A DNA stretch of 64,000 bases, from the NCBI GenBank assembly GCA_002427605.1, contig DIRT01000018.1:1-64000 (forward strand), written 5' to 3'. The notes under the pieces are model-generated. The model worked only from the letters and a program-made list of their open reading frames with translations. It made no database searches and had not been told where the DNA came from. The position numbers and the translations under genes were made by a program. This DNA is from Bacteroidales bacterium UBA5429. GTDB lineage: Bacteria; Bacteroidota; Bacteroidia; Bacteroidales; WCHB1-69. Positions within the stretch are counted from its first letter, which is position 1. Each line of letters starts with the position of its first letter. Shown in pieces: positions 26,426 through 35,825 of this stretch.

Positions 26426-27817
26426 CTATAGGTGGATCACTTTATCGTATGCGGCAGCGGTAGCTTCCATGATCGCTTCAGAGAGTGTTGGGTGGGGGTG
26501 AACTGCTTCCAGAATATCTTGTCCGGTTACTTTTTTACTCATTGCCAATACAGCACCGGAGATCATTTCAGTAACATTGTCCCCAATTAAGTGACAGCCG
26601 ATCCATTCGTTGCTATTTTTGTCAAAAATCACTTTCACCATACCATCACGACTACCGGCGGCTGTTGCCTTACCGGATGCAGTAAATGGAAATTTACCGA
26701 CTAAAATTTCTCTACCTTCTTGAACACAAGCTTGTTCTGTTAATCCAACAGATGCGATTTCGGGGGTAGTATAGGTGCAACCGGGAATGAGACCATAGTT
26801 GATAGGTTCAGGATTAAGTCCGGCAATTTTTTCAACACAAACATGGGCTTCAGCGGAAGCAACGTGAGCCAAAGCAGGTCCGTGTACTACGTCGCCAATA
26901 GCATAAATTCCTTCACAGTTGGTGCGGTAATAGGGGTCAACGATAATTTTGGTTCTTTCAACTTCCACTCCATATTCTTCCAGACCAATTCCTTCAATAT
27001 TGGTAGTTACTCCCACAGCAGAAAGCACGATATCACAGCTGATTTCAGTAATTTTATCTTTAGAATCTTTGATTTTCACCAGACATTGATCTTGGGAAAG
27101 ATCCACTTCTTCAACAGCTGCTCCGGTCATCACTTTAATACCCATTTTACGGAAAGCTCTACCCAATTGTGCCGAAATTTCGTCATCTTCAATGGGTACC
27201 AGTTTAGGCAAGAATTCCACAATGGTTACTTTTGTTCCCATGGAAGCGTAGAAGAAAGCAAATTCACTGCCAATTGCTCCCGATCCCATGACAACCATAG
27301 ATTCAGGACGAGTTGGGAGGGTTAATGCTTCACGATATCCGATCACCCTTTTCCCATCTTGAGGAATATGAGGTAGTTCTCTGGATCTGGCACCGGTTGC
27401 AATAATGATGTGGTTTGCCTGATAATCGGTTACAGTTCCATCAGCAGCAGTAACTTCGACGGTTTTCTCTTTTTTTAATTTTCCGAATCCTTCGATAACT
27501 GTAATGTTGTTCTTTTTCAACAAGAACTGTATTCCTTTACTCATCATATCTGAAACTCCTCTGCTTCTGGAAATTACCTGATCCCACTGAGGAGTAGCCT
27601 CTCCAACTTGAATACCGTACTGTGTAGCAGTTTTAATATAATTATATACTTGTGCAGATTTTAATAAAGCTTTGGTTGGAATACATCCCCAATTGAGGCA
27701 GATTCCACCTAATTCAGCTCTTTCAACAATGGCTACTTTCATTTGTAGCTGACTGGCTCTAATGGCTGCAACATAACCACCAGGACCACTTCCGATCACG
27801 ATTAAATCAAAATTCAT
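26426..27817 (-). CDS. lpdA: dihydrolipoyl dehydrogenase
   Basis: FAD-dependent E3 subunit of 2-oxoacid dehydrogenase and glycine cleavage complexes. 463 residues: FAD-binding GSGPGGYVAAIRA at the start, redox-active disulfide motif GGICLNWGCIPTKAL, NAD-binding VMGSGAIGSEFAFFYASMG, and C-terminal catalytic His-Pro in VHPHPTLSEA. No E1 or E2 gene is nearby. Promoter box TACCTTTG lies at 27852-27859 on this strand. Confidence 0.95.
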   Translation of the reverse strand: MNFDLIVIGSGPGGYVAAIRASQLQMKVAIVERAELGGICLNWGCIPTKALLKSAQVYNYIKTATQYGIQVGEATPQWDQVISRSRGVSDMMSKGIQFLLKKNNITVIEGFGKLKKEKTVEVTAADGTVTDYQANHIIIATGARSRELPHIPQDGKRVIGYREALTLPTRPESMVVMGSGAIGSEFAFFYASMGTKVTIVEFLPKLVPIEDDEISAQLGRAFRKMGIKVMTGAAVEEVDLSQDQCLVKIKDSKDKITEISCDIVLSAVGVTTNIEGIGLEEYGVEVERTKIIVDPYYRTNCEGIYAIGDVVHGPALAHVASAEAHVCVEKIAGLNPEPINYGLIPGCTYTTPEIASVGLTEQACVQEGREILVGKFPFTASGKATAAGSRDGMVKVIFDKNSNEWIGCHLIGDNVTEMISGAVLAMSKKVTGQDILEAVHPHPTLSEAIMEATAAAYDKVIHL

Positions 27818-27845
27818 ACTTTATTCTGTATAATTAAGTTAGTAC

Positions 27846-27909
27846 AACCTGCAAAGGTAATAAAAAATATTGTGATATGATAATATATTTTTCTCTATCT
27901 TTGCAGGTT
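27846..27909. promoter_or_regulatory. mirror-image divergent promoters lpdA / M6 peptidase
   Basis: Two -7 boxes face outward: TACCTTTG (27852-27859, minus) and TATCTTTG (27896-27903, plus). AACCTGCAAAG (27846-27856) and CTTTGCAGGTT (27899-27909) form a perfect 11-bp inverted repeat, so both start regions have the same sequence. Confidence 0.65.
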
Positions 27910-27922
27910 AATTTCTAATAAT

Positions 27923-29737
27923 ATGAGGAAGGTAGCACTATTAATTACAAATGTTTTTTTATGGATTACTGCTCTTCAGGCTGCATATTTGGAGAAAGTT
28001 CCGGTTGTTTTACTTCAACCTAACGGGGATACACTTCACTGTTTTGCTACGGGAGATGATTATTACCAATGGTTGCATGATAAGGATAATTACACTATCA
28101 TATTGGATGAAACTACCGGTTTTTATGTTTATGCCAATGTGGAAAGAGGTTGGTTGGTTCCTACTGACTTGATTCCGGGGGTTGATTCTCCGAAAGAAGT
28201 ATTGAGTCCCGGGTTGAATATTTCTACCCAAAAAATGAGATTATTGCGAGAAAAAATGGAGGAAGGCACGCGGGTGGCTCCCCCCAAAAATAATTTTCGC
28301 AATATAGGGAGTATGAATAATATTGTGATTTTTATTCAGCTGGCAGATGCAGAAAGCTTTACTAAACCTGTTTCATATTTTAATTCAATTTTCAATAATT
28401 CTACATCAGAAACTGCTAATTCAGTCCATAATTACATAAAAAAAACCTCCTATCAGCAGATGTTTGTAACCTCTCACTTTTATCCTGCACCCAAAACAGA
28501 TACTGTTATTGCTTATAGAGACATTTATCCCATTCAATACTATATGCCATATAGTGAAGAAAATAGTATAGGATATCTGCAAAATGACACTATCTCGCAA
28601 AGAACAGAAAGGGAGCATGCACTCTTGAAAAGAGCGGTTGAGTTTGCCGCAAGCTCAATACCGGCATCGATGAATTTGGATTTCAATGAGGATGGGTATG
28701 TGGATAATATCAGTTTTATTATTCAGGGAGAACTAGGGGCTTGGGCATCGCTATTGTGGCCTCACCGTTGGTCACTCTTTTCAGAAGAGGTTTATATTCA
28801 CGGGTTAAGAGTATGGGATTATAATTTTCTGATGACACATCCCACTTATTTGAATACTTCTGTATTATCCCATGAGTTGATGCACACCTTTGGGTTTCCG
28901 GATTTGTACCGTTATTCTTATGAAGGAACACCAGTTGGATCCTGGGATATTATGGCAGGTAATGGGAATCCTCCTCAACAAACCGGCGCCTATCTCAAAT
29001 GGAAATATGGAGGATGGATTGATGAGATTCCGGAAATAACAGAAGCCGGTTTTTATACCCTGTATTCTAATCAGAATCATAAAGAGGGTTCTGTATATAA
29101 GATCGCATCTCCTGATCCGAATCAATTTTTTGTACTTGAATATCGTAAAAAGGAACCTCCTTTTGATTCAACAATTCCTTCTTCAGGTGTTATTATATCA
29201 AGAATCAATCAGCTTTATGACGGCAATGCAGGAACAGATTTTATAAACTATTTTGATGAGGTTTATATTTACCGTTATGGGGGAACTATGGAGGATGATG
29301 GTTATCCTGATGTGGCAGCATTCCATCATTATTCTACTCTGTTAAATCAGTTTAACCCCTGGACTAATCCCAACACTTTTTTAACTGATGGTACTGTTTG
29401 TTTTTTCGAACTCAATCAGTTTGGAGCTTTATTACAAGATAGTATTACCTTTTACTATTCTCCGGAACCGGTGGGTGTTCGGGAAAATATTATTGAAGCA
29501 GGTTCGGTTAAATTATTTCCCAATCCGGCACAAGATCAGATTACGATCTGGGTTGATGCTGAAGATGGAGAGACAATTGATTATCAGTTGATTGATATTC
29601 AAGGGAGAATGGTTCATGCCGGAGGATTACAAGTTCAGAATAATTATATAGATATTTCGCAATTATCACCGGGAATCTATTTTGCAAAAATCAGACAAGG
29701 TGAAACCGAAAATAGAATTAAATTTATAAAACAGTAA
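27923..29737 (+). CDS. secreted M6-family metallopeptidase with T9SS tail
   Basis: 604 residues: signal peptide (about 1-20), propeptide-like N-terminus, then an M6 (immune inhibitor A-type) domain with the zinc motif HELMH (317-321, in VLSHELMHTFGFPDLY) followed by MAGNG. The C-terminus (about 515-604: VKLFPNPAQDQITIWV, YQLIDIQGRMVHAGG, LSPGIYFAKI) is a type IX sorting domain. It is likely an extracellular protease. sufE follows 4 bp later; the two are probably on one transcript though functionally unrelated. Confidence 0.88.
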   Translation: MRKVALLITNVFLWITALQAAYLEKVPVVLLQPNGDTLHCFATGDDYYQWLHDKDNYTIILDETTGFYVYANVERGWLVPTDLIPGVDSPKEVLSPGLNISTQKMRLLREKMEEGTRVAPPKNNFRNIGSMNNIVIFIQLADAESFTKPVSYFNSIFNNSTSETANSVHNYIKKTSYQQMFVTSHFYPAPKTDTVIAYRDIYPIQYYMPYSEENSIGYLQNDTISQRTEREHALLKRAVEFAASSIPASMNLDFNEDGYVDNISFIIQGELGAWASLLWPHRWSLFSEEVYIHGLRVWDYNFLMTHPTYLNTSVLSHELMHTFGFPDLYRYSYEGTPVGSWDIMAGNGNPPQQTGAYLKWKYGGWIDEIPEITEAGFYTLYSNQNHKEGSVYKIASPDPNQFFVLEYRKKEPPFDSTIPSSGVIISRINQLYDGNAGTDFINYFDEVYIYRYGGTMEDDGYPDVAAFHHYSTLLNQFNPWTNPNTFLTDGTVCFFELNQFGALLQDSITFYYSPEPVGVRENIIEAGSVKLFPNPAQDQITIWVDAEDGETIDYQLIDIQGRMVHAGGLQVQNNYIDISQLSPGIYFAKIRQGETENRIKFIKQ

Positions 29738-29741
29738 GGGT

Positions 29742-30167
29742 ATGACGATAGAAGAACGTGAAAAAGAGTTATTGGCAGAGTTTGAACTCTTTGAAGATTG
29801 GATGGATAAATATAGTTATATCATTGAGTTAGGGAAAGAGTTACCCCTCATTGATGAAAAATATAAAACAGAGCAATATTTGATCTCCGGATGTCAATCT
29901 CGAGTGTGGCTTCATGCCGAGTTTAAAGATGGGAAGGTGATCTATACAGCAGATAGTGATGCAATTATCACTAAAGGAATTGTAAGTTTATTGATCAGAG
30001 TATTATCTGATGCCCCACCTAAAGCTATTATAGATGCTTCATTGGGGTTTGTTGATCAAATTGGATTGACTCGACATCTTTCTCCAACACGTTCCAATGG
30101 ACTTACATCGATGATTAAACAGATGAAGATGTACGCTGTTGCTTTTGAAATGAAAAAAGAAATATAA
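29742..30167 (+). CDS. sufE: SufE cysteine-desulfurase partner
   Basis: 141 residues. SufE accepts sulfur from SufS for iron-sulfur cluster assembly. The sulfur-carrying Cys lies in LISGCQSRVWL, followed by the typical KGIVSLLIRVLS and GLTRHLSPTRSNGL. No other suf genes are in the window. One base separates it from the M16 peptidase gene. Confidence 0.92.
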   Translation: MTIEEREKELLAEFELFEDWMDKYSYIIELGKELPLIDEKYKTEQYLISGCQSRVWLHAEFKDGKVIYTADSDAIITKGIVSLLIRVLSDAPPKAIIDASLGFVDQIGLTRHLSPTRSNGLTSMIKQMKMYAVAFEMKKEI

Positions 30168-30168
30168 T

Positions 30169-31413
30169 ATGGCGATTCCTTTCTCCAGACATATTTTATC
30201 AAACGGACTTACTTTATTGATTCATGAGGATCATTCTACACCTTTAGTCGCATATCATATGATATACAAGGTGGGTTCTAAAAATGAGGATCCTTCTTTA
30301 ACCGGTTTAGCTCACTTATTGGAACATTCTATGTTTGATGGATCAGTGAATGTTCCTAATATTGATGTCCATATTCAAAACATCGGAGCAACTTGCAATG
30401 CCTACACAACGAAAGATATAACAGGATATCATGCACTATTACCTGCTCAAAACCTGGAAACCATACTTTGGCTAGAGTCGGATCGTATGTCGGGATTAGC
30501 TTTTGATGAGGAGAAATTTGCTGTGCAGAAAAAAGTAGTTTTGGAAGAGTTCAATGAGCGTTATTTGAATAAACAGTACGGAGATCTGTCACATCAAATA
30601 TCCCAGTTGGTATACCAAAACCATCCTTATCAGTGGCCACCTATTGGGAAAGAACGATCTCATATTGAAAAGATTACGATGAATGATCTAAAGCAGTTTT
30701 ACGATCGTTTTTATACTCCTTCCAATGCAGTCATTGCCATTGCAGGTCATGTTAAAGTAGACGAAGTTATTTGCTTGGTAGAGAAATGGTTTGGATCCAT
30801 CCCTTCAGAGAAACAACCTTTAATCCAATTACCTCAGGAACCTGAACAAACAGAACCCAGGTTTTCAAGGTTACATCGAGATGTTCCAACATCTATAGTT
30901 TATAAAATATGGAGAATACCGCATAGTCTTGAAAAAGACTATTATTCATTAGTTTTTTTATCTACATTTTGGGGTAGTGGCGAATCTGCCTATCTTTATG
31001 AGGAGTTAGTTCACAAACAGAAGCTGTGTGTTGATGCATTTACTTCTATAACCAATCATGTTGAATCAGCGATTTTATTTGTAGCCGGAGTGCCCAATGA
31101 TAATGTCAGTTTAGAACAGGTAAACCAAGCATTGAATGATTTGGTGTACTCTTATCAAGGGGGAGAGCAATTATCGTATAATTTGCAAAGAGCAAAAAAT
31201 AAGACTGAGTCAAATATATTGCAAGATCAGATCCTGATTCAAGACAAAAGTTATTGGTTGGCCGTATGGGAAACAGCAGCGAGTGTGGAACAGTACGAAA
31301 ATGAAATAGAACGCTATCTTGCTGTTTCTGAAGAAGATATATTGAGAGTCCGTCAAGAATGGATCGTACCTCACCGGGAGAATACCCTTTTTTATGGCAA
31401 TTTTAATAAATAA
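30169..31413 (+). CDS. M16 family zinc peptidase
   Basis: 414 residues; single M16 (pitrilysin/processing peptidase) protein with the inverted zinc motif HLLEH (in GLAHLLEHSMFDGS) and downstream Glu in KKVVLEEFNERY. The N-terminal active half and the C-terminal half (about 200-414, PTSIVYKIWRIP) are both present. No signal peptide is seen. Many Bacteroidota carry tandem M16 genes; here it is single, between sufE and the TonB receptor gene. Confidence 0.9.
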   Translation: MAIPFSRHILSNGLTLLIHEDHSTPLVAYHMIYKVGSKNEDPSLTGLAHLLEHSMFDGSVNVPNIDVHIQNIGATCNAYTTKDITGYHALLPAQNLETILWLESDRMSGLAFDEEKFAVQKKVVLEEFNERYLNKQYGDLSHQISQLVYQNHPYQWPPIGKERSHIEKITMNDLKQFYDRFYTPSNAVIAIAGHVKVDEVICLVEKWFGSIPSEKQPLIQLPQEPEQTEPRFSRLHRDVPTSIVYKIWRIPHSLEKDYYSLVFLSTFWGSGESAYLYEELVHKQKLCVDAFTSITNHVESAILFVAGVPNDNVSLEQVNQALNDLVYSYQGGEQLSYNLQRAKNKTESNILQDQILIQDKSYWLAVWETAASVEQYENEIERYLAVSEEDILRVRQEWIVPHRENTLFYGNFNK

Positions 31414-31429
31414 AGTTAATTTTATAAAT

Positions 31430-33709
31430 ATGAAGTATATCCATATCGTTTTACTTCTTGTTACTTTGTCTTTGACACCTGTTTTGAGTAACGCACAATC
31501 CGGAACAATTAAAGGATTTGTATATGATGATGAGAATGGAGAGCCTATTTCTTACTGTATGATGCAGTTAAAAGGGACTCAGTTGGGAGCTATGACAGAG
31601 CGTAGCGGGGCTTTTATTATCACCAGAATTCCGGAAGGAACTTATGTGTTATCAGTTAAATATTTTGGATATACTACAATAGAGGATACCATTGTGGTCG
31701 GTCGGTCAACAATTACAAAGCGCTACTTATTGAAAAAATCAAATACCATGCTGGATGAGTTTGAGGTTACTGCTGATGCACAACGCAGAGTACAAGAAAC
31801 TCGTACGTCAGTAATTAGCATAACTCCCAAAGAGATTGCCAAAATGCCCTCTATTGGAGGACAACCCGACTTTGCGCAATATTTGCAGGTATTACCAGGT
31901 GTAATTTCAACCGGAGACCAAGGGGGACAACTCTATGTGAGAGGGGGAACACCAATTCAGAATATGCTGCTCATCGACGGAATGTTGCTTTATAATCCAT
32001 TTCACTCCATTGGCTTGTTTTCCGTTTTTGATACAGAAATTATCAATACCGCTGATGTTTATACCGGAGGATATGGAGCAGAATTTGGGGGTAGAATATC
32101 ATCAGTAATGGATATAAAAACACGGGATGGAAATAAAAAGAGAACTTCTGGTAAAATAGATCTAAATAGTTTTGGTGCTAAATTATTGTTGGAGGGACCG
32201 TTAGTGAAACTAAAAGAGGAGAAGGGGACATCCCTTTCTTATATCGCATCGATTAAAGGATCCTATCTGGAGAAATCATCGAAACTATTGTATCCCTATT
32301 TGGGTGAAGTGGGCTTGCCTTATAACTATGTTGACTTGTACGGTAAACTCTCTTTAACCACTACAGAAGGATCTAAAGTGAGCATTTTTGGATTTAGATT
32401 TGATGATCAGGTTAATTTTCCTGATATCGCACAGTATGGTTGGAATAATTGGGGGGCAGGAACCCAGTTTCTCGTTGTTCCCGGAAATGAACCCACAACT
32501 ATATCAGGAACTATCTCGTACAGTAATTATAGTTCTCAACTGATTGATCCTGCATTTTACCCCAAGGAGAGCTCAATTGGCGGATTTTTAGCTAATATGG
32601 CTTTTAATTTCTATATGGGTAAAAATTATTTTACTGCCGGATTTGATTTAACAGGATATAAGGCGTATTATAAATATTTTACCAGATCCGGAATGATGGA
32701 AGAGGAGGTAGATTATACCACTGATGTGGCGTTATTTGCTAAATATAAGTACAATTACCAGGATCGCTTAATTATCGAACCCGGAATTAGACTGCAATAT
32801 TATGCTTCGATGAGTGCGGCTGTGCCCGAACCCAGACTAGCGATGAAATATAATCTATCTAGAAAAGTTCGACTAAAACTTTCAGCAGGACTCTTTTCGC
32901 AAAATTTCACTACAATCACCTCCGATAGAGATGTGGTTTCCCTGTTTTCCGGTTTTTTGTCGAGTCCGGACCGTCTTCCCTACGAATTTGATGGAAAAGA
33001 AATGAAAGATAACCTGCAAAAAGCAGCACACTTGATTTTGGGAGTGGAGTTGGATCTTGTTAAGAATGTGGTAATCAATGTGGAAGGATATTATAAGAGA
33101 TTTACACAATTGACTACTATTAATCGATATAAAATGTTCGAAATTAATCCCGATTTTATTTGGGAAAAAGGATCTGCTTATGGAGGGGATATTTCATTGA
33201 AATATGATCATAAGAACCTCTATATATGGGCGGTTTATTCGCTGGGATTTGTAGATCGTTATGATGGGAAAATCAATTATCATCCCCATTTTGACAGAAG
33301 ACATAATGTTAACTTGCTTGTTTCTTACGCTTTTGGGAAACAGGTTCGTAAGGTTTGGCAAACCGATTTACGCTGGAATTATGGTTCCGGCTTCCCCTTC
33401 TCTCAAACTCAAGCAATCTATCCTCATGTCACTATGGGAGGAACCTTTTCAGGTGATTACGTGCGAGAAAATGAAGAAATCTATTATCTGTTGGCTGAAC
33501 TCAATACGGGCAGATTACCGGCATACCATCGTTTAGATTTTAGTATAAAGAGAAAATTTTATTTTGGTGAGCGAAATTTAGTTGAGATAACAGGTTCAGT
33601 TACAAATCTATACAATTACAAAAACATCTTTTACGTTGATCGTGTAACCGCTGAAATTATCTATCAAATGCCACTTCTATATTCATTTGGAGTAACCTGG
33701 AGTTTTTAG
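31430..33709 (+). CDS. TonB-dependent outer-membrane receptor
   Basis: 759 residues from ATG 31430; an upstream in-frame start would overlap the M16 gene. Signal peptide (about 1-24, ending SNAQ), carboxypeptidase-regulatory-like domain (about 25-105, IKGFVYDDENGEPISYCMMQL), plug domain (about 120-230, QYLQVLPGVISTGDQGGQLYVRGG), then a beta-barrel to the C-terminal aromatic residue (GVTWSF). No SusD partner is adjacent, so the substrate is open. The coding DNA contains GGGGGGCAG at 32451-32459 within an 18-bp match to repeat R1-B. Confidence 0.9.
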   Translation: MKYIHIVLLLVTLSLTPVLSNAQSGTIKGFVYDDENGEPISYCMMQLKGTQLGAMTERSGAFIITRIPEGTYVLSVKYFGYTTIEDTIVVGRSTITKRYLLKKSNTMLDEFEVTADAQRRVQETRTSVISITPKEIAKMPSIGGQPDFAQYLQVLPGVISTGDQGGQLYVRGGTPIQNMLLIDGMLLYNPFHSIGLFSVFDTEIINTADVYTGGYGAEFGGRISSVMDIKTRDGNKKRTSGKIDLNSFGAKLLLEGPLVKLKEEKGTSLSYIASIKGSYLEKSSKLLYPYLGEVGLPYNYVDLYGKLSLTTTEGSKVSIFGFRFDDQVNFPDIAQYGWNNWGAGTQFLVVPGNEPTTISGTISYSNYSSQLIDPAFYPKESSIGGFLANMAFNFYMGKNYFTAGFDLTGYKAYYKYFTRSGMMEEEVDYTTDVALFAKYKYNYQDRLIIEPGIRLQYYASMSAAVPEPRLAMKYNLSRKVRLKLSAGLFSQNFTTITSDRDVVSLFSGFLSSPDRLPYEFDGKEMKDNLQKAAHLILGVELDLVKNVVINVEGYYKRFTQLTTINRYKMFEINPDFIWEKGSAYGGDISLKYDHKNLYIWAVYSLGFVDRYDGKINYHPHFDRRHNVNLLVSYAFGKQVRKVWQTDLRWNYGSGFPFSQTQAIYPHVTMGGTFSGDYVRENEEIYYLLAELNTGRLPAYHRLDFSIKRKFYFGERNLVEITGSVTNLYNYKNIFYVDRVTAEIIYQMPLLYSFGVTWSF

Positions 33710-33730
33710 GGGGCAAATGACTTATTGAGT

Positions 33731-34753
33731 ATGAATACAGCAAAAACAGTGCATGGGTCTGCTCATGAAAACATAAAATTGAAAGTCCAAAGAGTGATTG
33801 CTATAGGATCAGTTTTGATCTTTGTAGGAAAACTCCTGGCTTATTTCCTGACCCATTCGGTGAGTATTATGACCGATGCTCTGGAAAGTATCGTCAATGT
33901 GATTACCGGACTTATCACGCTTTATGCTGTTTACTTATCCTGTCAACCCAAAGATGAAAATCACCCGTTTGGACATGGAAAGGCGGAGTTCCTTTCCGCT
34001 TCTATTGAAGGGTTTTTGATTATTATTGCCGGACTCGTGATCATTTTTGAAGCGGTAAAACGTTTCTTTATTCCGGTTCCGATTCTAAAAATGGATATTG
34101 GGATTATTATTGTTGCTATTGCGGGTGCTTTAAACTATTTGTTGGGCTGGTACAGTATCAGAATGGGAAAAAAACATAACTCTATCGCACTCATTTCAGG
34201 AGGAAAACACTTACATTCAGATACTTACTCATCCATTGGGTTATTGATAGGATTGCTATTGATCTATTTCACTAAACTCGTATGGTTGGATAGTCTCGTT
34301 GCGCTGTTATTTGGTACCATTATCATCGTAACCGGTGTGAAAATTCTAAGAGAAACTATTTCCCATTTGATGGATAAAGCCGATTTTGTACTAATAGAGA
34401 AAATCGGTAAAATGATAGATCAAAACAAGTCGGATTTGTGGATTGACATTCACAATTTTAAATTGGTCAAGTATGGCAACGGATACCATATCGATTGTGA
34501 TTTAGTATTACCACGGAATTTGTACCTATTTGAAGCTCACGAAGAGGGAGAGAAGTTGCGGGAGCTATTGGTTTCTAACTTTTCAGAAGATATCACTTTC
34601 AACCTGCACACCGATGAGTGTTTTAGAAACTATTGCAAGCATTGTAAAAGAGAAAATTGCACTGAACGGACCCACGAGTTTGAATCCCAAATCAGTTTTG
34701 ATATCGACCGATTTACCAAGGAAATTTCAGAAAAAGACGCAGATTTGGTTTAA
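33731..34753 (+). CDS. cation diffusion facilitator family metal exporter
   Basis: 340 residues from ATG 33731 (a TTG at 33725 is possible). About six membrane helices carry CDF motifs: SVSIMTDALESIVN (HxxxD-type site region), HPFGHGKAEFLSA, and HLHSDTYSS. The cytoplasmic C-terminus has a Cys-rich end (DECFRNYCKHCKRENC), common in Bacteroidota members and probably metal-binding. Likely exports zinc or another divalent metal. Last gene before an R1 repeat. Confidence 0.9.
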   Translation: MNTAKTVHGSAHENIKLKVQRVIAIGSVLIFVGKLLAYFLTHSVSIMTDALESIVNVITGLITLYAVYLSCQPKDENHPFGHGKAEFLSASIEGFLIIIAGLVIIFEAVKRFFIPVPILKMDIGIIIVAIAGALNYLLGWYSIRMGKKHNSIALISGGKHLHSDTYSSIGLLIGLLLIYFTKLVWLDSLVALLFGTIIIVTGVKILRETISHLMDKADFVLIEKIGKMIDQNKSDLWIDIHNFKLVKYGNGYHIDCDLVLPRNLYLFEAHEEGEKLRELLVSNFSEDITFNLHTDECFRNYCKHCKRENCTERTHEFESQISFDIDRFTKEISEKDADLV

Positions 34754-34789
34754 ATCTTATTCCCCTTTCGGTCATTGAGCGAAGTCGAA

Positions 34790-34915
34790 ATGTCCGCCTT
34801 TTATTTCTATTTTTTACTTCTTATTTCATACTTCTTATTTGGAATTTAAAATAATTGGGGGGCAGGATGTGTCTTCCTTTTTAGTTATCCTATTTCCCCA
34901 CTCTCCAATATGAAA
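34790..34915 (+). repeat. R1 composite repeat, copy B, with flanking heptads
   Basis: GGAATTTAAAATAATT, GGGGGGCAG (34857-34865), CCTTTTTAGTTATCC, CCCCACTCTCCAATATG. It is preceded by a TTC-rich heptad tract (34796-34840; complement GAAGTAT, GAAATAA, GAAGTAA, GAAATAA, AGGCGGA) laid out like the one beside copy A. The GATCAATTACG tail is missing. 34916-34969 has no feature. Confidence 0.75.
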
Positions 34916-34969
34916 GCTTATTATTTATATCGTGAACCTGACAGTACAATCTATCTCAAAAATCGTTTA

Positions 34970-35815
34970 TTACTCCACCACAAAACTCCTCAAAAGAGCA
35001 ATCTCTTCTGCCCAAAGTGTAGGATCAGGAGTTTCTAAAATGATAGGAATGTGGTTAAAACGGGGATCATTCATAAAGCGTTTAAAGAAATCAATACCCA
35101 AGAATCCTTTGCCGATACTGTCGTGTCTGTCCACTCTGCTGCCAAACTCTTTTTTGGTGTCATTTAAGTGGATCGCTTTCAGATAGTTAGCTCCGATAAT
35201 TTCATCAAACTGACGGAAAGTTTCCGCATAGCCTGCTTCTGTTTTTAAGTCATAGCCGGCAGAGTAGGAGTGACAAGAGTCAATACAAACCCCGACACGC
35301 GTTTTATCCTCTACCTGGTCAATAATTTGGGCAATCTGTTCAAAAGTGTGTCCAAGATTGGTTCCTTGTCCTGCTGTATTTTCAATAATGGCAGAAACCC
35401 CTTTGGTCTTGTCCAAAGCGATGTTGATTGACTCGGCAATAGTTGCCAGACACTCATCAATAGAGTGTTGATTCAGGTGACTTCCCGGGTGGAAATTGAG
35501 CAACTGTAATCCCAATTGCTCACAGCGTTGCATCTCATCTAAAAAGGCATTACGTGATTTTTCCAACCCTTCCTTTTCGGGGTGTCCCAAATTGATTAAA
35601 TAACTATCATGGGGGAGGATATGCTCCGCTTTGATTCCATATTTTTCACAATTTTCTTTGAATAGCTCTATGCTTTTTTTTGTCAAAGGGGGTGATACCC
35701 ATCTTCTTTGATTTTTTGTAAAAAAAGCAAAGGCATTGGCTCCAATTTCATGGGCTCTGATGGGTGCATTTTCAACGCCACCTTCAGCGCTGACATGGGC
35801 TCCAATATATTTCAT
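34970..35815 (-). CDS. nfo: endonuclease IV (AP endonuclease)
   Basis: Zinc-dependent AP endonuclease for base-excision repair. 281 residues of TIM-barrel type: [18 protein letters not shown] at the start, [40 protein letters not shown] and [20 protein letters not shown] supply the metal ligands. It is 10 bp downstream of gldG and may be translated from the gldFG transcript. Confidence 0.95.
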   Translation of the reverse strand: MKYIGAHVSAEGGVENAPIRAHEIGANAFAFFTKNQRRWVSPPLTKKSIELFKENCEKYGIKAEHILPHDSYLINLGHPEKEGLEKSRNAFLDEMQRCEQLGLQLLNFHPGSHLNQHSIDECLATIAESINIALDKTKGVSAIIENTAGQGTNLGHTFEQIAQIIDQVEDKTRVGVCIDSCHSYSAGYDLKTEAGYAETFRQFDEIIGANYLKAIHLNDTKKEFGSRVDRHDSIGKGFLGIDFFKRFMNDPRFNHIPIILETPDPTLWAEEIALLRSFVVE

Positions 35816-35825
35816 ATTTCAATAC

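Noticed and set aside
26843..27325. 160-codon plus-strand frame
   Set aside because: Antisense to lpdA; rich in Phe, Asn and Ser as expected for a shadow.
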